From positions 664,788 through 728,787 of the forward strand of contig NZ_VIWX01000003.1 of the NCBI RefSeq assembly GCF_007829955.1: a stretch of DNA of 64,000 bases, read 5' to 3'. Below the pieces are notes generated by a model. The model had not been told where the DNA came from, did not search any database, and saw only the letters and a program-made list of their open reading frames with translations. Source of the DNA: Saccharopolyspora dendranthemae. Lineage in GTDB: Bacteria > Actinomycetota > Actinomycetes > Mycobacteriales > Pseudonocardiaceae. The translations under genes were made by a program, and so were the position numbers. Each line of letters opens with the position of its first letter. Positions within the stretch are counted from its first letter, which is position 1. Shown in pieces: positions 36,817 to 43,790 of this stretch.

Positions 36817-36859
36817 CACGAGAGCGGCTGCACAACCCGGTTGTGCAGCCGCTCTCGTG
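36817..36859. terminator. Long bidirectional terminator hairpin
   Basis: A perfect 19-bp stem (36817-36835 with 36841-36859) around CCCGG, between two convergent genes. It starts 5 nt after the stop of the dimethylargininase-like gene and ends 6 nt before the end of the YceI gene. No T-run. Confidence 0.8.
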
Positions 36860-36864
36860 TCGGA

Positions 36865-37773
36865 TCACTCCATGACGGCCTGGACGCCCAGCTCGATGCT
36901 GATCGTGGGGCCGACGACCGCGATGCCCTTGGCGAGCGTGGCCTGCCAGTTCACCGAGTAGTCCTCGCGCCGCAGGGTCGCCTTCGCGTCGCACGCGACC
37001 CGCAGGTCACCGTCGAAACCCGGGCCCTGGAACTGGCGCTGGCCCAGGTAGACCGACTCCAGCTCCACCGGGCTCGTGGTGCCGCGCAAGGTGAGCCGTC
37101 CGCTGACGTTCCAGCGGTCCGCGCGCACGTGGGTGAGCCGCTCGCTGCGGAAGAGGACCCTCGGGTGCGACTCGACGTCGAGGAAGTCCGCCGAGCGCAG
37201 GTGGTCGTCGCGCATCTGCACGCCGGTGTCGATGGAGGCGGCCTCCATCACGACCTCGATCTGCGAGTCCTCGAACCGAGGCGCCACGTCGATGACGCCG
37301 TCGAAGCGGCGGAACTCGCCGTGGATCTTGGAGAGTCCGATGTGCTGGGCCACGAACCGGATCTCGGTGTGGTACGGGTCGAACCGGTAGCGACCGGGCT
37401 GCGGCATCTGCAGCGAGTCGTCCGACTGCATCCCGATGCTGCCGAGCGGGGAGTGCTGGTTGACCTGCACCTGAACCCTGGTGCTGAACCGGCGGTAGCC
37501 GCCGGCGCTGAGGGACAGCCGGTGCGTGCCGGGCGCGACCGAGAGAACGAAGCCGCCGTAGGCGTCGGTCTTCGTCTCGCCGATGGTCTGGTTCAAGCGG
37601 TCGACGATCGTGACGCTCGCGCCGGGGAGGAGCGTGCCGCGCTCGTCGTGCACCTGGCCGCTCACCAGACCGCTGTCCAGAGGCGTGGGGTGCAAGGAGA
37701 ACCCGCCGCGGGGGGAGGGCGACGGGGTGCCGGGGCTGGCCGACCATCGTCGGCGCAGCTTGGCGAGGACCAT
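36865..37773 (-). CDS. YceI protein with N-terminal CarboxypepD_reg-like domain
   Basis: A 302-residue protein in two parts. Residues about 38-105 form a carboxypeptidase-regulatory/CnaB-like beta sandwich (VSGQVHDERGTLLPGASVTI, TKTDAYGGFVLSVAPGTHRL). Residues about 125-300 are a YceI lipocalin-like barrel (GRYRFDPYHTEIRFVAQHIG, FRRFDGVIDVAPRFEDSQIE, HLRSADFLDVESHPRVLFRS, and a C-terminal GPTISIELGVQA). YceI barrels bind polyisoprenoid lipids in other bacteria. No signal peptide or membrane segment is visible, so it looks cytosolic. ATG 37773 is preceded by AAGGG. A polyisoprenoid-related role near quinone-tail genes is tempting but only an inference. Confidence 0.78.
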   Translation of the reverse strand: MVLAKLRRRWSASPGTPSPSPRGGFSLHPTPLDSGLVSGQVHDERGTLLPGASVTIVDRLNQTIGETKTDAYGGFVLSVAPGTHRLSLSAGGYRRFSTRVQVQVNQHSPLGSIGMQSDDSLQMPQPGRYRFDPYHTEIRFVAQHIGLSKIHGEFRRFDGVIDVAPRFEDSQIEVVMEAASIDTGVQMRDDHLRSADFLDVESHPRVLFRSERLTHVRADRWNVSGRLTLRGTTSPVELESVYLGQRQFQGPGFDGDLRVACDAKATLRREDYSVNWQATLAKGIAVVGPTISIELGVQAVME

Positions 37774-37818
37774 TGAGAATCCCTTCTGAGCATCCTCCGG
37801 TGGGGGGAACCGGAAGAT

Positions 37819-37870
37819 GAAATTCGGTTTCAGCTGCTAGACCTTTCAGCCTAGATCGAAATCTGATTTC
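37819..37870. promoter_or_regulatory. Two GAAA-N5-TTTC dyads, YceI/htpX spacer
   Basis: GAAATTCGGTTTC (37819-37831) and GAAATCTGATTTC (37858-37870) share the dyad GAAA-N5-TTTC, 39 bp apart, in an A/T-rich patch between the divergent yceI and htpX genes. Spacing near four helical turns would suit a dimeric regulator binding both sites. The regulator is unknown. Confidence 0.45.
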
Positions 37871-37968
37871 ATCCGATCGGACGTCGTAGTTGCATTCCGC
37901 ACATCCGGTCAGCGGAACCAGTCGCCATCGCCAAGCGTTTTCCAGTTGAATCACGGGCGGAGGCAGAG

Positions 37969-38844
37969 GTGCACAGTCAGTTCAACGGTCTGAAAACCGC
38001 GGTGCTGCTCGGCGGCATGAGCGCGCTGGTGCTGATGGTCGGTGCGATCTTCGGTCGGGCCGGTCTGGTCATCGCGCTCGTCGTGGCGCTGGGCATGAAC
38101 GGGTACGCGTACTTCAACTCGGCGAAGATGGCGTTGCGCTCGATGCGCGCCCGTCCGGTGTCGGAGGCCGAGCAGCCGGCGATGTACCGGATCGTGCGCG
38201 AGCTCGCGACGTCGGCGCGGCAGCCCATGCCCGCCCTGTACATCAGCCCGACCCGCGCGCCGAACGCGTTCGCGACGGGCCGCAACCCGCGCAACGCAGC
38301 GGTGTGCTGCACGACCGGGATCTTGGAGCTGCTCGACGAGCGCGAGCTGCGCGCCGTGCTCGGCCACGAGCTCTCCCACGTGTACAACCGGGACATCCTG
38401 ATCTCCAGCGTCGCCGGCGCGCTGGCCAGCGTGGTGACGTTCCTGGCGAACTTCGGGATGTTCTTCGGCATGTTCGGCGGCAGCGACGAGGACCGCCCCA
38501 ACCCGTTCGCGATGCTGCTGGTGGCCCTGGTCGGCCCGATCGCGGCAGCCGTGGTGCAGATGGCGGTGAGCCGGTCCCGCGAGTACCAGGCCGACGCCTC
38601 GGGTGCTCAGCTCACCGGCGACCCGCTGTCGTTGGCCTCGGCGCTGCGCAAGCTGCAGAGGGGCACTCAGGCGGCTCCGCTGGCTCCCGAACCGCAGCTG
38701 GTGTCGCAGTCGCACCTGATGATCGCCAACCCGTTCCGGCCGGGTGAGCGGCTGACCAAGCTGTTCTCCACGCACCCGCCGATGGAGGAGCGCATCTCGC
38801 GGCTCGAGGGCATGGCGGGCAAGCAGCTGCCGCCGATCCACTGA
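37969..38844 (+). CDS. htpX: Membrane zinc metalloprotease HtpX
   Basis: A 291-residue M48B protease of membrane-protein quality control. Two N-terminal membrane segments (about residues 10-45) precede the zinc motif HELSH (H133, H137), and a second hydrophobic pair lies at about residues 145-195. SREYQADASGAQLTGDP carries the third ligand Glu. The C-terminal LFSTHPPMEERISRL is the usual ending. GTG 37969 has GGCGGAGG upstream. In M. tuberculosis htpX also follows the polyprenyl synthase gene. Confidence 0.93.
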   Translation: MHSQFNGLKTAVLLGGMSALVLMVGAIFGRAGLVIALVVALGMNGYAYFNSAKMALRSMRARPVSEAEQPAMYRIVRELATSARQPMPALYISPTRAPNAFATGRNPRNAAVCCTTGILELLDERELRAVLGHELSHVYNRDILISSVAGALASVVTFLANFGMFFGMFGGSDEDRPNPFAMLLVALVGPIAAAVVQMAVSRSREYQADASGAQLTGDPLSLASALRKLQRGTQAAPLAPEPQLVSQSHLMIANPFRPGERLTKLFSTHPPMEERISRLEGMAGKQLPPIH

Positions 38845-38851
38845 CCCTCGT

Positions 38852-39727
38852 TCAGGCGCCCGCCTTGCGGGCGACCTCCATCACGTACTCGCCGTACCCG
38901 GACTTGGCCTGCTTGGCGCCGAGCTCGTAGCAGGCCTCGGCGGAGATGAAGCCCATCTTCAGGGCGATCTCCTCGAGGCAGGCGATGCGGACCCCGGTGC
39001 GGTGCTCGAGCACCTGCACGAACTGTCCGGCCTCCAGCAGCGAGTCGTGCGTGCCGGTGTCCAGCCACGCGAACCCGCGTCCCAGCTCGGACAGGTGAGC
39101 TCGGCCTTCTCGCAGGTAGGCGAGGTTGACGTCGGTGATCTCCAGCTCGCCGCGGGGTGAGGGCGAGAGGCCCTTGGCGATGTCGACGACCGCGTTGTCG
39201 TAGAAGTACAGCCCGGTGATCGCCATGTTCGACCGGGGTTCGGTGGGCTTCTCCACGATCGACAGCAGTTTGCCGTCGGCGTCGACCTCACCGACCCCGT
39301 ACCGCTGCGGGTCCCGGACGGGGTATCCGAACAGCGTGCACCCCTTCAGGTCGCGGGCGCTGTTGCGGAGGATGCCGGAGAAGCCCTGGCCGTAGAAGAT
39401 GTTGTCGCCGAGCACCAGGGCGACGGGCTCGTCGGCGACGAAGTCCGCCCCGATGACGAAGGCTTCGGCGAGCCCGTTGGGCTGCGGCTGCTCGGCGTAG
39501 GAGATGTTCAGGCCGAACTGCGATCCGTCGCCCAGCACGCGCTGGAAGAGCGGCAGGTCGGACGGCGTGGAGATCAGCAGCACTTCGCGGATCCCGGCCA
39601 GCATCAGCACCGAGATCGGGTAGTAGATCATCGGCTTGTCGTAGACCGGGAGCAGCTGCTTCGACACGGCCTGGGTGAGCGGGTGCAACCGAGTCCCGCT
39701 GCCGCCTGCCAGCACGATCCCCTTCAC
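38852..39727 (-). CDS. rfbA: Glucose-1-phosphate thymidylyltransferase RfbA
   Basis: A 291-residue nucleotidyltransferase that makes dTDP-glucose from dTTP and glucose-1-phosphate, the first step toward dTDP-rhamnose. N-terminal GIVLAGGSGTRLHPLTQAVS is the nucleotide-binding signature; KPMIYYPISVLMLAGI, LVLGDNIFYGQGF, IVEKPTEPRSNMAITGLYFY and ELEITDVNLAYL follow. GTG 39727 has GGAAGGTG upstream. No rfbB, rfbC or rfbD is nearby. It is convergent with htpX, 7 bp apart. Confidence 0.94.
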   Translation of the reverse strand: MKGIVLAGGSGTRLHPLTQAVSKQLLPVYDKPMIYYPISVLMLAGIREVLLISTPSDLPLFQRVLGDGSQFGLNISYAEQPQPNGLAEAFVIGADFVADEPVALVLGDNIFYGQGFSGILRNSARDLKGCTLFGYPVRDPQRYGVGEVDADGKLLSIVEKPTEPRSNMAITGLYFYDNAVVDIAKGLSPSPRGELEITDVNLAYLREGRAHLSELGRGFAWLDTGTHDSLLEAGQFVQVLEHRTGVRIACLEEIALKMGFISAEACYELGAKQAKSGYGEYVMEVARKAGA

Positions 39728-39852
39728 AAAGCACCTTCCCGATCGACCGGCGCGGCACGCCCGCCCCGGGCACGAGGACGAGCGTATCCGGGTGACACCC
39801 GATCCGGGCATCCACGCAGCTCTCAGTCGGGTTCCCGCCAGGACGGCGAGAC

Positions 39853-39930
39853 CGGTCCCAGTTTTAGTCCAAACCGAGGACCCTTCGTGCCCGAAATGTC
39901 CGCTCAGTTTGGACTAAAACTGGGACCGGC
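39853..39930 (-). repeat. Long-stem hairpin element, copy 2
   Basis: 23-bp perfect arms at 39853-39875 and 39908-39930, both containing the TTTTAGTCCAAAC core seen in copy 1 (15087-15154). One C/A mismatch and three more pairs extend the stem to 27 bp. Read on the minus strand it matches copy 1, including 30 of 32 apical bases. It starts 49 bp behind the yajQ stop and has the same orientation relative to yajQ as copy 1 has to its upstream gene. Confidence 0.75.
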
Positions 39931-39978
39931 CCCAGGACGCCCGGCCGGCGCCGAAATGCCGGCGCGAGTCCGGCTCGA

Positions 39979-40470
39979 CTACCGGTAGTTCTCGAACTGG
40001 AGGGCCACGTCGAAGTCAGAGGACTTCAGCAGCGAGATGACGGCCTGCAGGTCGTCCTTCTTCTTCCCGGACACGCGCAGCGCGTCGCCCTGGATCTGCG
40101 CCTGGACGCCCTTGGGGGCCTCGTCGCGCACCTTCTTGGAGATCTTCTTCGCGATCTCCTGCGAGATGCCCTGCACGATCTTGCCGCTGACCTTGTAGAT
40201 CTGGCCGGAACTCGCCGGTTCGCCCATGTCCAGGGCCTTCAGCGAGATGTTCCGCTTGATCAGCTTCTCCTTGAAGACGTCGATCGCGGCCTTGCAGCGC
40301 TCCTCGGTCTCCGACTCCAGGACCACGGCGTCCTCTCCGGACCAGGCGATCTTGGTCCCGGTGCCGCGGAAGTCGAACCGGTTGGCGAGCTCCTTGGCCG
40401 CCTGGTTCAGCGCGTTGTCCACCTCCTGGTGATCCACCTTGCTGACCACGTCGAAGGACGGGTTTGCCAC
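39979..40470 (-). CDS. YajQ-family nucleotide-binding protein
   Basis: A 163-residue UPF0234/YajQ protein: two similar alpha/beta domains, with FDVVSKVDHQEVDNALNQAA and ELANRFDFRGTGTKI at the N-terminus, KRNISLKALD in the middle and KSSDFDVALQFENYR at the end. Homologues bind nucleotides, and in Xanthomonas and Pseudomonas YajQ is a cyclic-di-GMP effector; whether this one is has not been shown. That is of interest because an EAL protein is encoded 5 kb away. GTG 40470 has GGGAGGT 7 nt upstream, which decides it over GTG 40476. Confidence 0.92.
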   Translation of the reverse strand: MANPSFDVVSKVDHQEVDNALNQAAKELANRFDFRGTGTKIAWSGEDAVVLESETEERCKAAIDVFKEKLIKRNISLKALDMGEPASSGQIYKVSGKIVQGISQEIAKKISKKVRDEAPKGVQAQIQGDALRVSGKKKDDLQAVISLLKSSDFDVALQFENYR

Positions 40471-40517
40471 CTTCACTACCTCCCGGTTGAGCCGCTGTTC
40501 AGGTCTGCCAGAACACG

Positions 40518-40910
40518 CTACCGGGGGCCGAGCAGATCCCACTTGTTACCCGCGATGTCGCGGAACACGACCACCCGCCCGTAGGGCTCGCTGCGGGGTT
40601 CCCCCAGGAACTCGACCCCGGCCTCGACCATCCGCCGGTACTGCGCGTCGAAGTCGTCGACCTGCAGGAAGAAACCCACGCGCCCCCCGGTCTGGTTCCC
40701 GACGGCCGCCGCCTGCTCGTCCCCGTCGGCCTTCGCCAGCAGCAACCCCGTCCCGGCCCCACCAGGCCGCACCACGACCCACCGCTTCTCCCGCCCGTCG
40801 TTGGTCAACGAAGGCGAGTCCTCCACCAGCTCGAACCCCAGAACGCCCACGAAGAACGCGATCGCCCGGTCGTAGTCATCCACCACGAGAGAAACCAACG
40901 AGATGTTCAT
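40518..40910 (-). CDS. Glyoxalase/bleomycin-resistance-fold protein
   Basis: A 130-residue VOC-superfamily protein with two beta-alpha-beta-beta-beta modules: VSLVVDDYDRAIAFFVGVLG at the start and VDDFDAQYRRMVEAGVEFLG in the second half, ending with VVFRDIAGNKWDLLGPR. Small cytosolic VOC proteins serve as dioxygenases, isomerases or drug-binding proteins; nothing here indicates which. Confidence 0.8.
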   Translation of the reverse strand: MNISLVSLVVDDYDRAIAFFVGVLGFELVEDSPSLTNDGREKRWVVVRPGGAGTGLLLAKADGDEQAAAVGNQTGGRVGFFLQVDDFDAQYRRMVEAGVEFLGEPRSEPYGRVVVFRDIAGNKWDLLGPR

Positions 40911-40949
40911 CCGGTCATGGTGCTTCGTCGGCCGCGACTTTCCTGCCGA

Positions 40950-41333
40950 TCACTGGTGGCGAGGTCGGGTGTCGTGGCGACGGATTCGCGTCTCGGGCAC
41001 GGCGTCGGGGTCCCGCACGTCCTGGGCAGATCGCGCGGACTGCGCGAAGTCGTACCCGCAATGCTTGCACTGCGTCTGGCCACGCTTGACCGTGCGACCG
41101 CACGCCGGGCAATCACGGGTCTTGGGCTTCGTGATCAGCCACAGGACGCCGAGGATGACATCGGAAGCGACCCACAGTCCGATGACGAGCCCGGCACCGA
41201 TGGCCGTGCCCACGTTGGCCGCGGCATCCGTCGGATTGGTTCGTGTGGAGATGCCCTCGATGATCCAGATGAGGAAGATCGCGTTGATGGCGAGGATGAC
41301 CCAAGTGAAGATGCGGAAACGCGGAAATCGCAT
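40950..41333 (-). CDS. Two-TM protein with zinc ribbon
   Basis: A 127-residue protein with two membrane segments (about residues 8-27 and 45-68) followed by a cytoplasmic zinc ribbon, CPACGRTVKRGQTQCKHCG (two CxxC knuckles), and a basic tail. ATG 41333 has GGAAGGAG at good spacing. The function is unknown. It is the last gene before the tRNA-Tyr island. Confidence 0.7.
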   Translation of the reverse strand: MRFPRFRIFTWVILAINAIFLIWIIEGISTRTNPTDAAANVGTAIGAGLVIGLWVASDVILGVLWLITKPKTRDCPACGRTVKRGQTQCKHCGYDFAQSARSAQDVRDPDAVPETRIRRHDTRPRHQ

Positions 41334-41598
41334 AGCGCACTCCTTCCGAAAGGCGTTCCTGCTCACAAACTGCGGAAGAGCTGCAGCGGTCACTTGCGCG
41401 CTCTGACGGCCCCAGCGCTTGGGTGCGCTTCCGCAGCGACGGCTGCGGAGGCTGACGTTCCTAGCGTCGATCGCGCGTTCCGCAGCGGGCAGAGGCGAAC
41501 TGCCCTGGTCCAACGGCGCTCATGCGCAGGAGTTGAAAGCCTCAGCTGCGACCAGACATCGTCCAGAAGCCGTTCCCCGGCCCCGCCCGCACAACGCG
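41334..41598. other. Non-coding spacer upstream of zinc-ribbon gene
   Basis: No convincing gene or RNA. The sequence TTCCGCAGC occurs more than once, including a small hairpin TCCGCAGC-GACG-GCTGCGGA (41430-41449). The promoter of the minus-strand zinc-ribbon gene should lie at the left end, but I cannot point to it. Confidence 0.4.
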
Positions 41599-41634
41599 AA
41601 ACGGCCCCCTGGCCTGATGGTCAGGGGGCCGTTT
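41599..41634. terminator. Terminator hairpin, left island border
   Basis: AAACGGCCCCCTG (41599-41611) pairs with 41622-41634; TTTT closes it on the plus strand and matching A/T pairs on the minus strand. It lies 8 bp beyond the 3' end of the tRNA-Tyr fragment, just where a tRNA-Tyr terminator would sit before the island was inserted. Confidence 0.75.
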
Positions 41635-41642
41635 TGACTGGG

Positions 41643-41692
41643 TGCCGGGTAGAGGATTCGAACCTCTGAAGGCAATGCCGGCTGATTTACAG
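41643..41692 (-). repeat. tRNA-Tyr 3' fragment (attachment-site repeat)
   Basis: 50 bases identical to the 3' part of the intact tRNA-Tyr (43261-43310), including the anticodon, variable and T arms and the 3' acceptor strand, in the same orientation. Identity stops abruptly at 41693. This is the classic remnant left when an integrase inserts an element into a tRNA gene and the element restores the functional tRNA end. Confidence 0.9.
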
Positions 41693-41857
41693 GCTCTCAT
41701 CCGGGTGCATCCTGACCTGGCCTTTTGCTGCCCTGTTTGGCCGTTTGGGTGCGCATTTGCCGCGCACGGTCAGCATGCCCTCTCACGTCCTCTCTGAGGC
41801 TGAGGCGTCTCGCTGTTGAGCAGCGTGACGTGAGTGCCCCATTCGGGTCTCGGCTGA

Positions 41858-42271
41858 TCACAGCGCGTCCTTCTGTTCAGCCGTGGGGGGAAGGCTGAGG
41901 GATTCGCGCACCACGGCGATGTCGTCTTCGCTGACCTGGCGCCGGGCGGTCGCGTAGGAAAGGTCTGCGGCGTTGGCCAGAGTTTGCCAGCTGTAGCCGG
42001 GCTGAGTGCCGCCGGTGAAGTGTCGTCCGTAGGTCAACAGCTTGCGGATGAGCTGCTCGGCTTGTTTGCGCTGGCCGGCCGCAGCGCTCAGCGCAGCAAG
42101 CAGCTCGTCGTCGTCGGTGGCGTCGACCACGACCTGCAGGTTCTCGGCGTAGTCCTCGCGGCGTTCCTGGGCCTCGACGACGGCGTCGTCGAAGAACTCT
42201 GCGGGCTTGACCTCGCCTTCCCGGGGGTGCGGGTGGGCGATGCGGGCGATGTCGTTGATCCGATTCGGCAT
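41858..42271 (-). CDS. Small regulator-like protein of the island
   Basis: A 137-residue protein I cannot assign to a named family. The N-terminus (PNRINDIARIAHPHPREGEV) is followed by an acidic helical middle (AQERREDYAENLQVVVDATD) and a C-terminal HTH-like stretch, YSWQTLANAADLSYATARRQ. ATG 42271 lies 1 bp from a perfect 15-bp palindrome, suggesting autorepression. The sequence upstream is more A/T-rich than its surroundings. An earlier start (42298) would place the palindrome inside the gene and is less likely. Confidence 0.55.
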   Translation of the reverse strand: MPNRINDIARIAHPHPREGEVKPAEFFDDAVVEAQERREDYAENLQVVVDATDDDELLAALSAAAGQRKQAEQLIRKLLTYGRHFTGGTQPGYSWQTLANAADLSYATARRQVSEDDIAVVRESLSLPPTAEQKDAL

Positions 42272-42272
42272 A

Positions 42273-42287
42273 CGTTCATTATGAACG
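42273..42287. promoter_or_regulatory. 15-bp palindromic operator
   Basis: CGTTCATTATGAACG is a perfect dyad (7+7 around T), immediately upstream of the regulator-like start codon. A further half site ATGAAC lies at 42300-42305. On the minus strand GATAAT just upstream is a possible -10, so the dyad would cover the transcription start. Confidence 0.6.
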
Positions 42288-42401
42288 AAATTATCCAAAA
42301 TGAACAGAGGTATGCGAAAAGAGCGGCTTGCTTGCGTGCGGTGCGCCTCATGGATGCGGATTGCGGCTGCAGATCTAGCATCACTTTCTGCCGTTCCGCG
42401 T

Positions 42402-42407
42402 TAGGAT
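42402..42407 (+). promoter_or_regulatory. Predicted -10 box of the vapBC operon
   Basis: TAGGAT ends 6 nt before ATG 42414, so the antitoxin mRNA is probably leaderless. No obvious -35. Confidence 0.4.
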
Positions 42408-42413
42408 GGGGAC

Positions 42414-42698
42414 ATGGAAAGCACCACGATCACCGTCCGGGACCTCGATCCTGACGACGTCGCGGTCCTGAAGGCCGAGGCCGCCGCGCGGGACACGTCG
42501 TTGAACCGGCTCGTCGGTGAGCTGGTGCACCGGCGAGCGCGCACCGCCCGCAACCGGGCGCTGCTGCGGGCGGTCGGCTCCGCCGGCCACGCCTCCCCCG
42601 AGGTTGACGCCGTGGCCGAGATCCGCGCGCTGCGTGGCGCTCATGACGAGCTCGACTCCCGTCGGGCCGCTGAGCACGAGCGGGAGGTCGATCGGTGA
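42414..42698 (+). CDS. FitA/VapB-like ribbon-helix-helix antitoxin
   Basis: A 94-residue protein. The N-terminal strand and two helices (TTITVRDLDPDDVAVLKAEA, AARDTSLNRLVGELV) fit the FitA-type RHH fold, which binds its own operator as a dimer. The charged C-terminal part would neutralise the toxin. GTGA overlap with the PIN toxin gene downstream is the typical antitoxin-first, coupled arrangement. Confidence 0.8.
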   Translation: MESTTITVRDLDPDDVAVLKAEAAARDTSLNRLVGELVHRRARTARNRALLRAVGSAGHASPEVDAVAEIRALRGAHDELDSRRAAEHEREVDR

Positions 42699-43102
42699 GC
42701 ACCGTCGTCGTCGACGCCTCCGTGCTCATCGACGCTCTGCTGCCCGGGCCCCGCCAGCAACCCGCCCTGACCGCCCTGGCTGACGCCGAGGTCCTGGCCG
42801 GCCCGCAGCACCTGCCCATCGAGGTGCTTTCGGTGCTGCGCAAGATCTCGTTGCGCGAGGACTCCCCGGCGCTGCTCACCGCCCGGCGCACCCTCGCCGA
42901 GCTCGATCTCGACCTAGTGGCCCTGACCGAGATCGGCGAGCGGGTGTGGGAGTTGCGGCACGCCCTGAGCGCCTACGACGCGGCGTATTTCGCGGCTGCT
43001 GAACACCTCGGCGCCACGCTGCTGTCGGCCGACACCGCACTGCTGGAGCACCCCGATCGGCGCTGCGCCGTGCACAACCCGCGTGCGGGAACGCAGTCCT
43101 GA
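42695..43102 (+). CDS. VapC-like PIN-domain toxin
   Basis: A 135-residue PIN-domain ribonuclease. All four acidic metal ligands are present: D7 (VVVDASVLIDALL), E43 (LPIEVLSVLRK), D95 (LSAYDAAYFAAAEHL) and D113 (LLSADTALLEHP). VapC toxins cleave tRNA or rRNA when freed from their antitoxin. The gene overlaps the antitoxin stop (GTGA). It could stabilise the island in the chromosome; that is inference. Confidence 0.88.
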   Translation: MSTVVVDASVLIDALLPGPRQQPALTALADAEVLAGPQHLPIEVLSVLRKISLREDSPALLTARRTLAELDLDLVALTEIGERVWELRHALSAYDAAYFAAAEHLGATLLSADTALLEHPDRRCAVHNPRAGTQS

Positions 43103-43212
43103 AATAGGGCAACGACGGAGCGCGCAATCATGACGTGGTCGACCGCAGGCCCGTTGTGCTTCGGCGTGTGCACGGCTGGGTAGCGCCGGATATAGCTGGA
43201 CTGCAAAGCAAA

Positions 43213-43247
43213 GACCCCGTGACCGCTCAATCGCTGGTCACGGGGTC
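43213..43247. terminator. Bidirectional terminator, vapC / tRNA-Tyr
   Basis: GACCCCGTGACC (43213-43224) pairs with GGTCACGGGGTC (43236-43247). CTTTTCC follows on the plus strand for vapC, and TTTGCTTTG on the minus strand for tRNA-Tyr, whose 3' end is 13 bp away. Confidence 0.8.
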
Positions 43248-43260
43248 CTTTTCCTGCTTG

Positions 43261-43342
43261 TGCCGGGTAGAGGATTCGAACCTCTGAAGGCAATGCCGGC
43301 TGATTTACAGTCAGCTCCCTTTGGCCGCTCGGGCAACCCGGC
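43261..43342 (-). tRNA. tRNA-Tyr (GTA)
   Basis: 82-nt class II tRNA with a long variable arm. The acceptor stem GCCGGGT pairs with ACCCGGC, discriminator A; the anticodon loop reads CTGTAAA (GTA, Tyr); the T loop has GTTCGAA. CCA is not encoded. The same 50-bp 3' part recurs at 41643-41692. Confidence 0.95.
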
Positions 43343-43416
43343 GTGCGCACCAGCTGCGCTGGCTTGCGGGAAAAAGCATACAGTCCGCTCGGCGGGGATC
43401 TTCTGTGGGGTCGGGG

Positions 43417-43725
43417 TCAGGCTTCCTCTGGGCGGAACACCAGGTCGTTGGCCTGGGCCTTGCCCGCGTTCAGCGTTTCGAGGCCGTCTGCGGCGAGGGT
43501 GCCGGGGAAGTCCGGGCCTGCGGCCTTGATCAACACCATGAGGCGTTTCGCGAGGCCCCGGGCTTGGGTGAGGCGGATCTGCGGTGCGGCGAGTTGGTCG
43601 CGGGACTCGGCGAGCATCTTGCGGTAGCGGTCGTTGAGCGGTGCTTCGGCGTCCAGCAGTTCGAGGGCTCGCGTGAGATCCGCGAGCTCCGCCGTGTCCA
43701 CCTGCACGAAGTACGGATCTTGCAC
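43417..43725 (-). CDS. Small conserved-looking protein, unknown
   Basis: A 102-residue protein with no membrane segment or named motif that I recognise. It is helical in character (VDTAELADLTRALELLDAEA, YRKMLAESRDQLAAPQIRLT, ARGLAKRLMVLIKAAG). Codon use matches the neighbourhood. GTG 43725 is the only reasonable start. Confidence 0.5.
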   Translation of the reverse strand: MQDPYFVQVDTAELADLTRALELLDAEAPLNDRYRKMLAESRDQLAAPQIRLTQARGLAKRLMVLIKAAGPDFPGTLAADGLETLNAGKAQANDLVFRPEEA

Positions 43726-43790
43726 GGGCCCGACCTTAGCCGGGACCGATTGACGGTGCTGCCGGCTGCTTCGCCGGGTTAGCGTGGTTC

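Larger units (their letters stand above)
41643..43260. mobile_element. Small tRNA-Tyr integrative island, no integrase
   Basis: The segment between the 50-bp direct repeats (41643-41692 and 43261-43310) is about 1.6 kb. It holds a regulator-like gene on the minus strand, a VapBC-type toxin-antitoxin pair on the plus strand and a terminator. The intact tRNA lies at the right end and the partial copy on its 3' side, the expected geometry of site-specific insertion. No integrase, replication or transfer gene is left, so it is either a decayed actinomycete integrative element kept by its toxin-antitoxin or a unit mobilised in trans. SLP1 of Streptomyces coelicolor is a known element that uses a tRNA-Tyr site. 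Confidence 0.75.

Noticed and set aside
41643..41692. A second functional tRNA-Tyr
   Set aside because: Only the 3' part is present; the D arm and 5' acceptor strand are missing, so it is an attachment-site remnant.
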